From Chloroflexota bacterium (GTDB taxonomy: Bacteria > Chloroflexota > UBA6077), in contig JAJYKO010000429.1 in NCBI GenBank assembly GCA_021788565.1, positions 1 through 5,758 on the forward strand: a stretch of 5,758 nucleotides of DNA, given 5' to 3'. The notes under the pieces are model-generated. The model was not told where the DNA came from and searched no databases. It saw nothing but the letters and a program-made list of their open reading frames with translations. Shown here in pieces: positions 1-4,685 of the stretch (the stretch's first letter is position 1; the number at the start of each line of letters is the position of its first letter). Made by a program: the position numbers and the translations under genes.

Positions 1-812
1 CCGATCTGGCCGGTCGCGGCGAAGGGGATATGCGCGGAAGTGCAGCCCGCGTTCGTGCGGTAGCATCCGGCGCTCTGGACCGTGCCCTGCCCCGTTTTGA
101 CGACCGGAGCGGCGACGATGACACGATCGTCGGCAAAGAGGCCGGCAAGCGCGCTTGCCCACCCCGGTTCACCATACAAGTCGTCGTTGCAGAACAGGAA
201 CAGATCGCAGGACAGGCCAAGTTCGCGGGCCAATGCCACGCCCTCATTGTTAGCCCGTGACCAGTTGAACGTGCCTTCATACCGCAGGACTGCGTTGACC
301 TGCGACTCGTAGGCGGAGATGATGGCTTCCGTCCGTGGACCGTTCACCACCAGGATCGTACGCACGTCCCCCAGCGAGGCAAGGCATTTGTCGAGCAGGT
401 CCGTGGACGTCCCGCAGGTGGGGATGATCGCCACGACGGAGAACACACCGTCGGTGTCTTCAAGGGGGTATTGGCACACCGGGCGGTTTATGGCGTCGAG
501 TTTAAGTTCGTGGAGCGTCTTGGGGGTAAACTGCGCAATAGGTGCCCCTCCGGGCGCTACGGCGGCCGGCGGCTCGAACCCGAGCTTGTGGGCAAGCGCC
601 GGGACAGGCTTGTACCGGAGGTCCGGGTGTTGGCGCAGATAGGCGTTTACGTCGAACGAGGCGTTCGGGGCGTAGTTGGCCTTCCCGCCGACATGGAGGT
701 AGTGCTCCAATGGATCCATCTTGCGCCGGCGCACGTCGGGGTAGGTGTCCGCGTACCACTGCGCGTCGAACAGACCGGACTCAAGAATGGCTTTTTTCAA
801 CGCCTCGCTCAC
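1..812 (-). CDS. GT2-family (GT-A fold) glycosyltransferase with N-terminal FD..Y..PD repeats; 3' end cut by left edge
   Basis: The frame is open from a GTG at 812-810 to the left edge, giving 270 visible codons with the C-terminus missing. Two features support a family 2 glycosyltransferase, which transfers a sugar from a nucleotide-sugar to an acceptor. First, residues 125-270 look like a GT-A domain: a beta-strand and turn VVAIIPTCGTSTD (126-138), ILVVNG (153-158), FNWSRANNEG (182-191), an acidic NDD (209-211) where these enzymes carry the metal/nucleotide-binding DXD-like motif, then a GW.SAL helix and a QSAG segment (246-249). Second, residues 15-27 and 53-65 form a degenerate tandem repeat (FD..WY...YPDV, then FD..AY...HPDL), a unit seen in front of many bacterial glycosyltransferase domains. 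The GTG overlaps the stop of the 61-aa gene by four bases (GTGA), and GGAG at 823-820 sits 7 nt upstream, so translation is probably coupled. Acceptor and sugar cannot be deduced. Confidence 0.88.
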   Translation of the reverse strand, partial: MSEALKKAILESGLFDAQWYADTYPDVRRRKMDPLEHYLHVGGKANYAPNASFDVNAYLRQHPDLRYKPVPALAHKLGFEPPAAVAPGGAPIAQFTPKTLHELKLDAINRPVCQYPLEDTDGVFSVVAIIPTCGTSTDLLDKCLASLGDVRTILVVNGPRTEAIISAYESQVNAVLRYEGTFNWSRANNEGVALARELGLSCDLFLFCNDDLYGEPGWASALAGLFADDRVIVAAPVVKTGQGTVQSAGCYRTNAGCTSAHIPFAATGQI

Positions 813-994
813 GTTTGCGCTCCGATGATGGTCTTGGCCGTATCCTTCACAAACTCCTGACAGGCGGTCTGGTACTTCTGCTTGGCGAATTTACCCATGC
901 CGCACCGTTCAAGCTCTATGCTCTCCTCCCGCATCTTCTCGATAGCGCGGGCCTTGGCGACGAGTTTACGGAGCGTCGTTACGTCAGGGTCCAT
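809..994 (-). CDS. Small hydrophilic helical protein, unknown function (61 aa)
   Basis: I do not recognise this family. The protein is 61 residues, rich in Lys, Glu, Arg and Ala, with no membrane segment, signal peptide or Cys pair, and looks almost entirely alpha-helical (LRKLVAKARAIEKMREESIE near residues 8-27). Two Cys occur singly (31 and 45). The ATG at 994-992 has AGAGG about 10 nt upstream. The frame overlaps the end of the GT-B glycosyltransferase gene by 16 nt and shares GTGA with the start of the GT2 gene, so it is tightly embedded between two glycosyltransferases. That fit argues for a real gene co-expressed with them. A small partner or regulator of one of those enzymes is possible, but that rests on position only. 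Confidence 0.7.
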   Translation of the reverse strand: MDPDVTTLRKLVAKARAIEKMREESIELERCGMGKFAKQKYQTACQEFVKDTAKTIIGAQT

Positions 995-1986
995 GCCTGC
1001 CGCACCTCTTTGCAGTAGGTTTCACCTTCGAGTCGTCGCTCCCAGGCAAAGGTCGCCATCTTCTCCGCCTGTTCGAGCCGGTAGTATTCGTCGCCAGCCA
1101 TGCGCCTGAGTTCCTTCACAAACGCCGCGGAGTCTGGCGCGGTGAAGTTGGGGGACGCCTCGTAGGGAGCAAGACGCGAGGCGATACAGGGGACGCCCAG
1201 TGCCCCGGCCTCCAGCAGCTTGAGGTCGCTCTTGGCGCGGTTGGTGCCGGTCAGATCGAGCGGGGCGACCGTCACGTCCGGACGGACGGCATGTGCATGG
1301 TCCATGAAGTGTGCGGCCCGCTGCGGGATATGCCAGGTGACAGGCAGACCGTTCAGGCTCGGCGGCTTGACGTGGCAGAGGAAGTTTCCGTCCGGATCGC
1401 GCCCGTCGCCCATGTACATGATCCAGTCGCAAAATTCGGAGGTTTTTCTGATGAGTTTGGCGAGCAGTGGCCACTCCGTGTCGTGCGTGAAGGCGCCCGT
1501 GTACAGCACGCGCAAACGGGAATCCCGTCGGCGCTGGGGAGGAAAGAACGAGCGCTCCGGCAGCGTGTTGCGCAGCAGCACGGCCTCGACCCCGGTGCGC
1601 TCGGTGATCTTGTTCCGAAGAAACGGACAAGTGGTCACGACCCGATCCACCAGCTTGAGTACGGCGTCAAGCTCCTCGATCTGCTCCGGCTTGCGCTTCT
1701 CATAGTCCCAGGCGTTGTCGTCCAGATCGATGAGCACAGCGTAGCCCACGTCCTTGAGCCGCCGCACTTGCGCGAGCGTGCCGAGATGATAGGGCGTGCA
1801 GCCGGCTACCAGCGCGGTCTTGACCGCTTCACGATGGTCCAGCATGGCGATCTGTTCGGGGCTCACCAGCGTGCCGTCAAACAGCTTGACCGGCTGTCCG
1901 TCGTGGCTCAAGGCCATGGCAGGAAGGGCCAGACGGTAGTAGCCGATGGCTGTGGAGGCTGCGAAGGGGAAACAGGCTCGAATCAC
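979..1986 (-). CDS. GT4/GT-B-like glycosyltransferase (335 aa)
   Basis: Likely a retaining GT-B glycosyltransferase acting in the cytoplasm on nucleotide-sugars. The N-terminal half carries an IDLDDNAW segment (86-93), a D-DD-W motif common in phage and bacterial GT4-like proteins, and a VVTTCPFLRNKI segment (116-127) ending at LLRN (137-140), the usual end of the first Rossmann domain. The C-terminal domain opens with VLYTGAFTH (160-168), the strand-and-turn that begins the donor-binding domain, and contains SDLKLLEAGALGVPCIAS (253-270), matching the GT4 'K-x-x-E-A-x-A-x-G-x-P' donor signature with E259 as the likely sugar/phosphate-contacting Glu. At 335 aa it is slightly shorter than typical GT4 enzymes but appears complete. 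The start is GTG at 1986-1984, with AGGAG at 1999-1995, 8 nt upstream. It sits 21 nt after the 87-aa gene and overlaps the 61-aa gene by 16 nt. Confidence 0.85.
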   Translation of the reverse strand: MIRACFPFAASTAIGYYRLALPAMALSHDGQPVKLFDGTLVSPEQIAMLDHREAVKTALVAGCTPYHLGTLAQVRRLKDVGYAVLIDLDDNAWDYEKRKPEQIEELDAVLKLVDRVVTTCPFLRNKITERTGVEAVLLRNTLPERSFFPPQRRRDSRLRVLYTGAFTHDTEWPLLAKLIRKTSEFCDWIMYMGDGRDPDGNFLCHVKPPSLNGLPVTWHIPQRAAHFMDHAHAVRPDVTVAPLDLTGTNRAKSDLKLLEAGALGVPCIASRLAPYEASPNFTAPDSAAFVKELRRMAGDEYYRLEQAEKMATFAWERRLEGETYCKEVRQAWTLT

Positions 1987-2007
1987 AATGCGTGCTCCTG
2001 GAAGCTG

Positions 2008-2271
2008 TCAATGCATCCTGCGAGATTCGTCGCTACGCAGTGCAACGACGTAGTCGTTAAACGCCTCCTTGAGATGACTGCACATGCGCTCGATGATGTC
2101 GCAGTTCTCAAGTGGAAGATGTTGTGCAAGGAACTCCGTCGCGCCGATCTGCGCGGCAGATTCAATGAGCACGCCGGTCAGCACGAGATGAGGGATGACT
2201 TCGCTCGTGCCGATCCTTAACGGGTTCGACAGGCTGGGATCAAAGACGATAACAATGGTTGTTTTAGGCAT
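2008..2271 (-). CDS. Hypothetical protein, unknown function (87 aa), no Shine-Dalgarno
   Basis: No family recognised. The protein begins with a strand-like MPKTTIVIVFDPSLS, followed by a helical, mildly hydrophobic middle (VIPHLVLTGVLIES, 25-38) and an acidic/basic tail ending in RSDESRRMH. There is no signal peptide, and the middle segment has too many polar residues for a confident membrane helix. It lies between the methyltransferase (31 nt upstream) and the GT-B glycosyltransferase (21 nt downstream). Unlike almost every other gene here, the ATG has no purine-rich ribosome binding site: the preceding bases are TTAACGTTCAGCC. A -35/-10-like pair sits so that a transcript could start at the ATG (see the promoter entry). 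Co-directional position and a full open frame support a real gene. Confidence 0.65.
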   Translation of the reverse strand: MPKTTIVIVFDPSLSNPLRIGTSEVIPHLVLTGVLIESAAQIGATEFLAQHLPLENCDIIERMCSHLKEAFNDYVVALRSDESRRMH

Positions 2272-2276
2272 GGCTG

Positions 2277-2293
2277 AACGTTAACAACGTAAC
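2277..2293. repeat. Imperfect tandem repeat AACGTTAAC / AACGTAAC
   Basis: On the plus strand AACGTTAAC (2277-2285) is followed directly by AACGTAAC (2286-2293). The first copy includes the palindromes AACGTT and GTTAAC. It fills the 31-base gap between the methyltransferase stop and the 87-aa start and overlaps the proposed spacer and -10. It could be an operator, or simply low-complexity sequence. Confidence 0.3.
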
Positions 2294-2306
2294 GGCTAGT
2301 TGTCAA
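2278..2306 (-). promoter_or_regulatory. Candidate sigma70-type promoter placed for a leaderless transcript of the 87-aa gene
   Basis: On the minus strand a perfect TTGACA (2306-2301) is followed after 17 nt by TAACGT (2283-2278), which keeps three of six -10 bases including the first T-A and the last T. Six nt separate this hexamer from the ATG at 2271, which would put +1 at the A of the start codon. The TTGACA contains the TGA stop of the methyltransferase, and TTGACA hexamers also overlap stop codons at two other places here, so coincidence is quite possible. The -10 match is weak. Confidence 0.25.
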
Positions 2307-2824
2307 GCTACAACGGCGACCGACAGGTCCGTGAAAATTGTGCCGTCGAGCATGAATATCACGCCGGAGTGCGGGTCTCCCGTCGCGCCCAGCCACTCCT
2401 CCGCGCGCAGCAGCGAGCAACTGCCGATGATGCGCAGCCAGTCGGCCTTGGTGAACCGCCAGTAGTCGTTCGGGTAGTCATGCCTCGGGAAGCCTGGGGC
2501 AGGCGTCGTGAGCAGCACCATCCCGCCGGCCCGTACGCAGGAGGCCATGGCGAGCAGCGCTCGCTTCCAGTCCGCGCAGTGCTCCAGTGCCTCGACGCAA
2601 ACGACGGCATCGAAGCAGCGGTTGAAATAACGGGGGAGATCAATGGCGTCGCACACGAAGTCCACGCAAGGGCCGCTTCGCAGGTCGGTGCCAAACCACG
2701 AGGCGTGCTTCAGCACTTCGCGTGCCGAACCGTTGACGTTGTAGGAACCGACTTCGAGAACCGCCCCCAGCGGCGTGGGGGCTCGGGACAAGAACTGCGC
2801 GACGCCGGGGGTCACAACGGCCAC
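2303..2824 (-). CDS. Class I SAM-dependent methyltransferase (173 aa)
   Basis: Predicted to transfer a methyl group from S-adenosylmethionine. Visible Rossmann motifs: motif I VLEVGSYNVNGSAR (22-35), the Gly-containing SAM loop; WFGTDLRSG (43-51) with D47 as the likely ribose-binding acid; VCDA (57-60) with D59 near the adenine; FDAVVCVEALEHC (71-83), the post-III strand typical of Methyltransf_11-like enzymes; and TPAPGFPRHDYPNDYWRFT (107-125), a segment often seen in methyltransferases linked to sugar pathways. It is somewhat short but has the core fold. The start is GTG at 2824-2822, which overlaps the end of the endolysin gene by 13 nt. No strong Shine-Dalgarno precedes it (weak GAAG), and an in-frame GTG at 2815 is an alternative, so the exact N-terminus is uncertain. 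Its position beside two glycosyltransferases suggests a glycan or sugar substrate, but the substrate is not shown by the sequence. Confidence 0.85.
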   Translation of the reverse strand: MAVVTPGVAQFLSRAPTPLGAVLEVGSYNVNGSAREVLKHASWFGTDLRSGPCVDFVCDAIDLPRYFNRCFDAVVCVEALEHCADWKRALLAMASCVRAGGMVLLTTPAPGFPRHDYPNDYWRFTKADWLRIIGSCSLLRAEEWLGATGDPHSGVIFMLDGTIFTDLSVAVVA

Positions 2825-3432
2825 ATCGGCAGCTTCAGGTACTCCAGTGCGGTCTTGAGGTACGTCACACGATGGCCTTCATCAGTGAGGCCGCCGTTGA
2901 TGGCCCGGGTGATGGCCTCGAAGTTTCGTTCATCGGCCAGCGTATTGCAGTTATTCATCACCCAGAAGTGACATGCGGAAGCGCATCCAGCAGAGGCTTC
3001 GGCCAGCAGGTCCGGTTGGTTGATCAGGTCAAGGTGGAGGGCGGTACCGGCCAGGGTGTAGTTATCCAGCCCCGTGATCTGGATCGGGCCGCGCCCGCGG
3101 TATTTGTACCCATCTCCGGATGCCTCGTCTCCGTTGCCCATGCGGTTGGCATAGGCGCGGTTGGCGATGGCCGCCGGACGATAGGCGTACTGCGCGGCGA
3201 CTTCTGGCGGGTTGAAGTGCTCCGGCCAGACACGCAGAAGGGCTTCGGCGGAGTAGTACAGATCCTCCTCCCACACGGTCAGTTCCAGCGACTCCACGGC
3301 GATTTGCGCGAGAAAGGCGGCCACTCGGTCCGGGGTGTCGATCTGCCACTGCGGCATCGCGTTGGCCATGGCGGTCATCGCGCTGAACCCACACCTAGGC
3401 ATCACGGCGTGTATGGCGTCGGCGTAGTTCAT
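2812..3432 (-). CDS. Endolysin, glycoside hydrolase family 19 (chitinase/lysozyme-like), 206 aa
   Basis: Cuts the glycan strands of host peptidoglycan at the end of infection. The GH19 fold is clear: FLAQIAVES (40-48) with the presumed catalytic acid E47; EEDLYYSAEALLRVWPEHF (55-73), matching the usual E-N-L-x-Y-S-A-x-x-L block and supplying the second acidic residue (E55/E56); YAYRPAAIANRAYANRMGN (82-100); GDGYKYRGRGPIQITGLDNY (106-125), the substrate-groove signature; and ITRAINGG (174-181). Phage GH19 endolysins usually read HES-GGF at the first catalytic site, whereas here it is V46-E47-S48-L-E-L. There is no signal peptide, SAR segment or separate cell-wall-binding domain, so the enzyme should stay in the cytoplasm until a holin opens the membrane. 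The ATG at 3432 shares ATGA with the Rz stop, and GAGG at 3442-3439 lies 6 nt upstream. Confidence 0.93.
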   Translation of the reverse strand: MNYADAIHAVMPRCGFSAMTAMANAMPQWQIDTPDRVAAFLAQIAVESLELTVWEEDLYYSAEALLRVWPEHFNPPEVAAQYAYRPAAIANRAYANRMGNGDEASGDGYKYRGRGPIQITGLDNYTLAGTALHLDLINQPDLLAEASAGCASACHFWVMNNCNTLADERNFEAITRAINGGLTDEGHRVTYLKTALEYLKLPMWPL

Positions 3433-3905
3433 TTTGATCCTCGTATGGTGCGCACGTACTTCTGACAGGCGATCAATTGCTGGGTTTGCTGCTCGGCTTG
3501 CTCGACAAGCCCCAGATCCTGAGCCAGCTTCGCAGAAAGTTGACTTGTTTGGGAGGCTGCAGGACCTCGGCAGAGGGCGGTGGCGGCGCTGGACACGCTA
3601 CCTGGACCATTCGCGGCGGTCTGGTCGCGCAGGCGCTTAAAAGCAGCGTTAAAGCGGCTACGAACGGCAGCAATCGTCTTGGCATAGGAGGCTCCTTCCT
3701 GGGCGATCCGGGTTTGCAGGGCGGCTTCTTTGGAGGCATTGGCAGCCTGGATCTGCACGATCTTGGCGTTCTCGGCTTCCCGGTAGGCCGTGAAACGGGC
3801 ATTGACGATGGCCTGTCCGTGTCGGTCGCCGACGAACCATAGGCCCCACAACCCTCCAAGGATGGCCAGCAGGGCCACGCCGTAGGCGACGAGCTTGAAG
3901 CTCAC
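3429..3905 (-). CDS. Rz: Rz-like inner-membrane spanin (158 aa)
   Basis: Inner-membrane half of the spanin complex, which spans the periplasm with Rz1 and disrupts the outer membrane after peptidoglycan is cut. Residues 5-25 form one N-terminal membrane helix (LVAYGVALLAILGGLWGLWFV). The rest is a periplasmic, Ala/Gln/Glu/Lys-rich helical region with coiled-coil character (about 30-95 and 120-150), separated by a Gly/Ser/Pro-rich hinge near 98-106. Two Cys (112 and 147) recall the paired Cys of lambda Rz, which form disulfides. Length matches lambda Rz (153 aa). The start is GTG at 3905-3903, sharing GTGA with the stop of the upstream holin-like gene, with AAAGG about 9 nt upstream. The identification rests on topology, coiled-coil composition, lysis-cassette position and the nested Rz1 frame rather than on sequence identity. 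Confidence 0.88.
   Translation of the reverse strand: MSFKLVAYGVALLAILGGLWGLWFVGDRHGQAIVNARFTAYREAENAKIVQIQAANASKEAALQTRIAQEGASYAKTIAAVRSRFNAAFKRLRDQTAANGPGSVSSAATALCRGPAASQTSQLSAKLAQDLGLVEQAEQQTQQLIACQKYVRTIRGSK
3473..3685 (-). CDS. Rz1: Rz1-like outer-membrane spanin lipoprotein, nested within Rz (70 aa)
   Basis: The outer-membrane partner of Rz, encoded entirely inside the Rz gene in a different frame, as in lambda. The open frame extends further upstream (to 3859), but the real start is the ATG at 3685-3683. It is preceded by AAGGAG (3697-3692) at 6 nt, and the protein from there has a textbook lipoprotein signal: basic MPRR, hydrophobic LLPFVAALTLLL, and the lipobox LSAC with lipidated Cys19. 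The mature 52-residue chain is proline-rich (CPAPPPPS at 29-36, QPP, two KP near the end; about 11 Pro), the hallmark of Rz1. A second Cys (29) follows the lipidated one and could form a disulfide dimer. The longer upstream part has no signal and only shadows Rz, so it is left out. Confidence 0.92.
   Translation of the reverse strand: MPRRLLPFVAALTLLLSACATRPPRMVQVACPAPPPPSAEVLQPPKQVNFLRSWLRIWGLSSKPSSKPSN
3692..3697 (-). promoter_or_regulatory. Ribosome binding site AAGGAG for nested Rz1
   Basis: AAGGAG on the minus strand lies 6 nt before the internal ATG at 3685, inside the Rz coding sequence. It fixes the Rz1 start and shows that the second frame has its own translation signal. Confidence 0.8.
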
Positions 3906-4132
3906 GCTGTCTTGCCTTTGAGGGTCATGGTCGCGAAAGTGCCGACAGCCACTGTGATTCCCAACAGATGGTAGTAGTGGGCCGGGATGAAGTTGGCCAG
4001 GTTGGGGAGATTAGCCTGTGCAATCCCCCAGTTGATCGCCATGACCGTGCCCACGATTCCGTTCACCCACTTGAGGATCTTGTGCCACTTGGCGTCCATC
4101 CAGATCTGCGCTTTGGCAACGGGGTCACTCAT
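3902..4132 (-). CDS. Putative class II-like holin, two membrane segments (76 aa)
   Basis: Best holin candidate: a small protein with a short polar N-terminus (MSDPVAKAQIWMDAKWHK), two hydrophobic segments (about 21-40, VNGIVGTVMAINWGIAQA core; about 52-70, YYHLLGITVAVGTFATMTL) joined by a short loop (NLPNLANFIP), and a short basic tail (KGKTA). This size and topology fit class II holins, which form inner-membrane lesions that release the endolysin. It lies directly upstream of Rz/Rz1 and the endolysin. The open frame extends to 4171, but the ATG at 4132 is preferred: GGGAG at 4144-4140 lies 7 nt upstream, and the upstream extension would overlap the 71-aa gene by nearly 50 nt. With this start the overlap with the 71-aa gene is 8 nt, and the stop shares GTGA with the Rz start. 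I see no diagnostic sequence signature, so the function comes from topology and place. Confidence 0.75.
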   Translation of the reverse strand: MSDPVAKAQIWMDAKWHKILKWVNGIVGTVMAINWGIAQANLPNLANFIPAHYYHLLGITVAVGTFATMTLKGKTA

Positions 4133-4340
4133 GCTTGGTCTCCCAGTCAGTGGGTTTGAGGTGATAGACATTGGATCGCGGAGCCTCGCGAAGTTCCGTG
4201 CGAAGCTCGATGTTCAGACGGACGTCCGTCTTGGGCTCCTCTTTCGGGAGGATCCCCAAAAGATCCAGAAGCCACACGATGGCTATTGCGCCGAACACGA
4301 TGACCATCAATATACCGTAGACATGCTCGATGAGCTGCAT
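4125..4340 (-). CDS. Small single-pass membrane protein, unknown function (71 aa)
   Basis: One strong hydrophobic segment (about 7-31, VYGILMVIVFGAIAIVWLL core) is followed by a charged, soluble tail with alternating Glu/Lys/Arg/Thr (KEEPKTDVRLNIELRTELRE near 33-52) ending in WETKHE. The family is not recognised. In the lysis block it could be an antiholin or holin partner, or an unrelated membrane-tethered protein. The start is the ATG at 4340-4338, not the GTG at 4349: an almost perfect AAGGAGGT (4355-4348) would overlap the GTG but lies 8 nt before the ATG. It follows the 92-aa gene after a 45-nt gap, the widest gap between confidently called genes in this block, and overlaps the holin-like gene by 8 nt. 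Confidence 0.78.
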   Translation of the reverse strand: MQLIEHVYGILMVIVFGAIAIVWLLDLLGILPKEEPKTDVRLNIELRTELREAPRSNVYHLKPTDWETKHE

Positions 4341-4347
4341 GGTGCGC

Positions 4348-4355
4348 ACCTCCTT
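4348..4355 (-). promoter_or_regulatory. Consensus Shine-Dalgarno AAGGAGGT that sets the 71-aa start
   Basis: Among the strongest ribosome binding sites in the window. The GGAGG core is 8 nt before the ATG at 4340, and the site overlaps the alternative GTG at 4349, ruling it out. It suggests that this gene, and perhaps the coupled holin-like gene, is translated strongly. Confidence 0.8.
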
Positions 4356-4360
4356 ACCAG

Positions 4361-4389
4361 ACGCTACGCCGGTCCTTGGCGAGTGTCAA
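4361..4389 (-). promoter_or_regulatory. Weak candidate sigma70-like promoter before the holin/spanin/endolysin block
   Basis: TTGACA (4389-4384) is followed after 17 nt by TAGCGT (4366-4361), in the 45-nt gap upstream of the 71-aa gene. The -35 is perfect, the -10 keeps only three of six consensus bases, and the TTGACA contains the TGA stop of the 92-aa gene. The geometry matches the candidate at 2278-2306. It could be chance. Confidence 0.2.
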
Positions 4390-4664
4390 GTCTTGTCCAT
4401 CTTGCCGTCGATCTTTTCCTCGATCCGGTCGAGCTTGCGAAAGATCGCATCTGAAAGGGCACGGATGTCGTTCTTCATTTCCACGGCGTAATCGGTTCGA
4501 ACATACTTTTCTGAAACATGCTCCTTGAACTTGTCTAGAGCTTCCTTTTGTGTGCTCATATCCCGTGCGTGTTCCCGGATATTTTCCCAGATCATTCGCA
4601 TAAGCCATCCTAAGACCAGGTAAAGAAGCCCAACCGCTATGTCGAATGCAGACTGCCAGTTCAT
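4386..4664 (-). CDS. Membrane-anchored coiled-coil protein, unknown function (92 aa)
   Basis: An N-terminal membrane segment (about 6-25, AFDIAVGLLYLVLGWLM core) is followed by a long charged helix with heptad character. The segment HVSEKYVRTDYAVEM (49-63) and the C-terminal KLDRIEEKIDGKMDK (77-91) recall small proteins with a 'YV-x-x-D...ALxRIExKLDxKxDK' ending found in lysis or tail-proximal regions of many phages of Proteobacteria, most of them without known function. I infer an inner-membrane protein with a cytoplasmic or periplasmic coiled coil. The ATG at 4664 has GGAG 8 nt upstream and lies 21 nt after the stop of the 137-aa gene. A role in lysis timing is possible from position only. 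Confidence 0.78.
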   Translation of the reverse strand: MNWQSAFDIAVGLLYLVLGWLMRMIWENIREHARDMSTQKEALDKFKEHVSEKYVRTDYAVEMKNDIRALSDAIFRKLDRIEEKIDGKMDKT

Positions 4665-4685
4665 CGTGCTATCTCCGGGGCATGG

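Noticed and set aside
502..759. 85-codon minus-strand frame near the left edge
   Set aside because: Out-of-frame shadow of the partial GT2 gene, which is open to the window edge with recognisable motifs.
1022..1630. 202-codon minus-strand frame inside the GT-B glycosyltransferase
   Set aside because: Arg/His/Ala-rich out-of-frame product with no domain. The other frame has clear GT4 motifs.
1982..2011. TTGACA at 2011-2006 as a third promoter before the GT-B gene
   Set aside because: A 17-nt spacer lands on TTGTGA, a poor -10 that includes the start codon, and the spacer contains the gene's own AGGAG. It more likely reflects the stop-codon context T-TGA-CA.
1291..2220. 309-codon open frame on the plus strand
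   Set aside because: It is antisense to the GT-B glycosyltransferase and the 87-aa gene. Its product has no recognisable motif and looks like a GC-rich shadow. All convincing genes are on the minus strand.
2300..2971. 223-codon plus-strand frame
   Set aside because: Antisense to the methyltransferase and the end of the endolysin, both of which carry clear family motifs. Composition is typical of a shadow frame.
2872..3465. 197-codon plus-strand frame
   Set aside because: Antisense to the GH19 endolysin. No motif and no plausible ribosome binding site context.
3686..3859. 58-codon upstream extension of the Rz1 frame
   Set aside because: Pro/Arg/Ser-rich shadow of Rz, without signal peptide or ribosome binding site. 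The internal ATG with AAGGAG and lipobox is the proper start.
4133..4171. 13-codon upstream extension of the holin-like gene
   Set aside because: It would overlap the 71-aa gene by 47 nt, and the ATG at 4132 has a well-spaced GGGAG.
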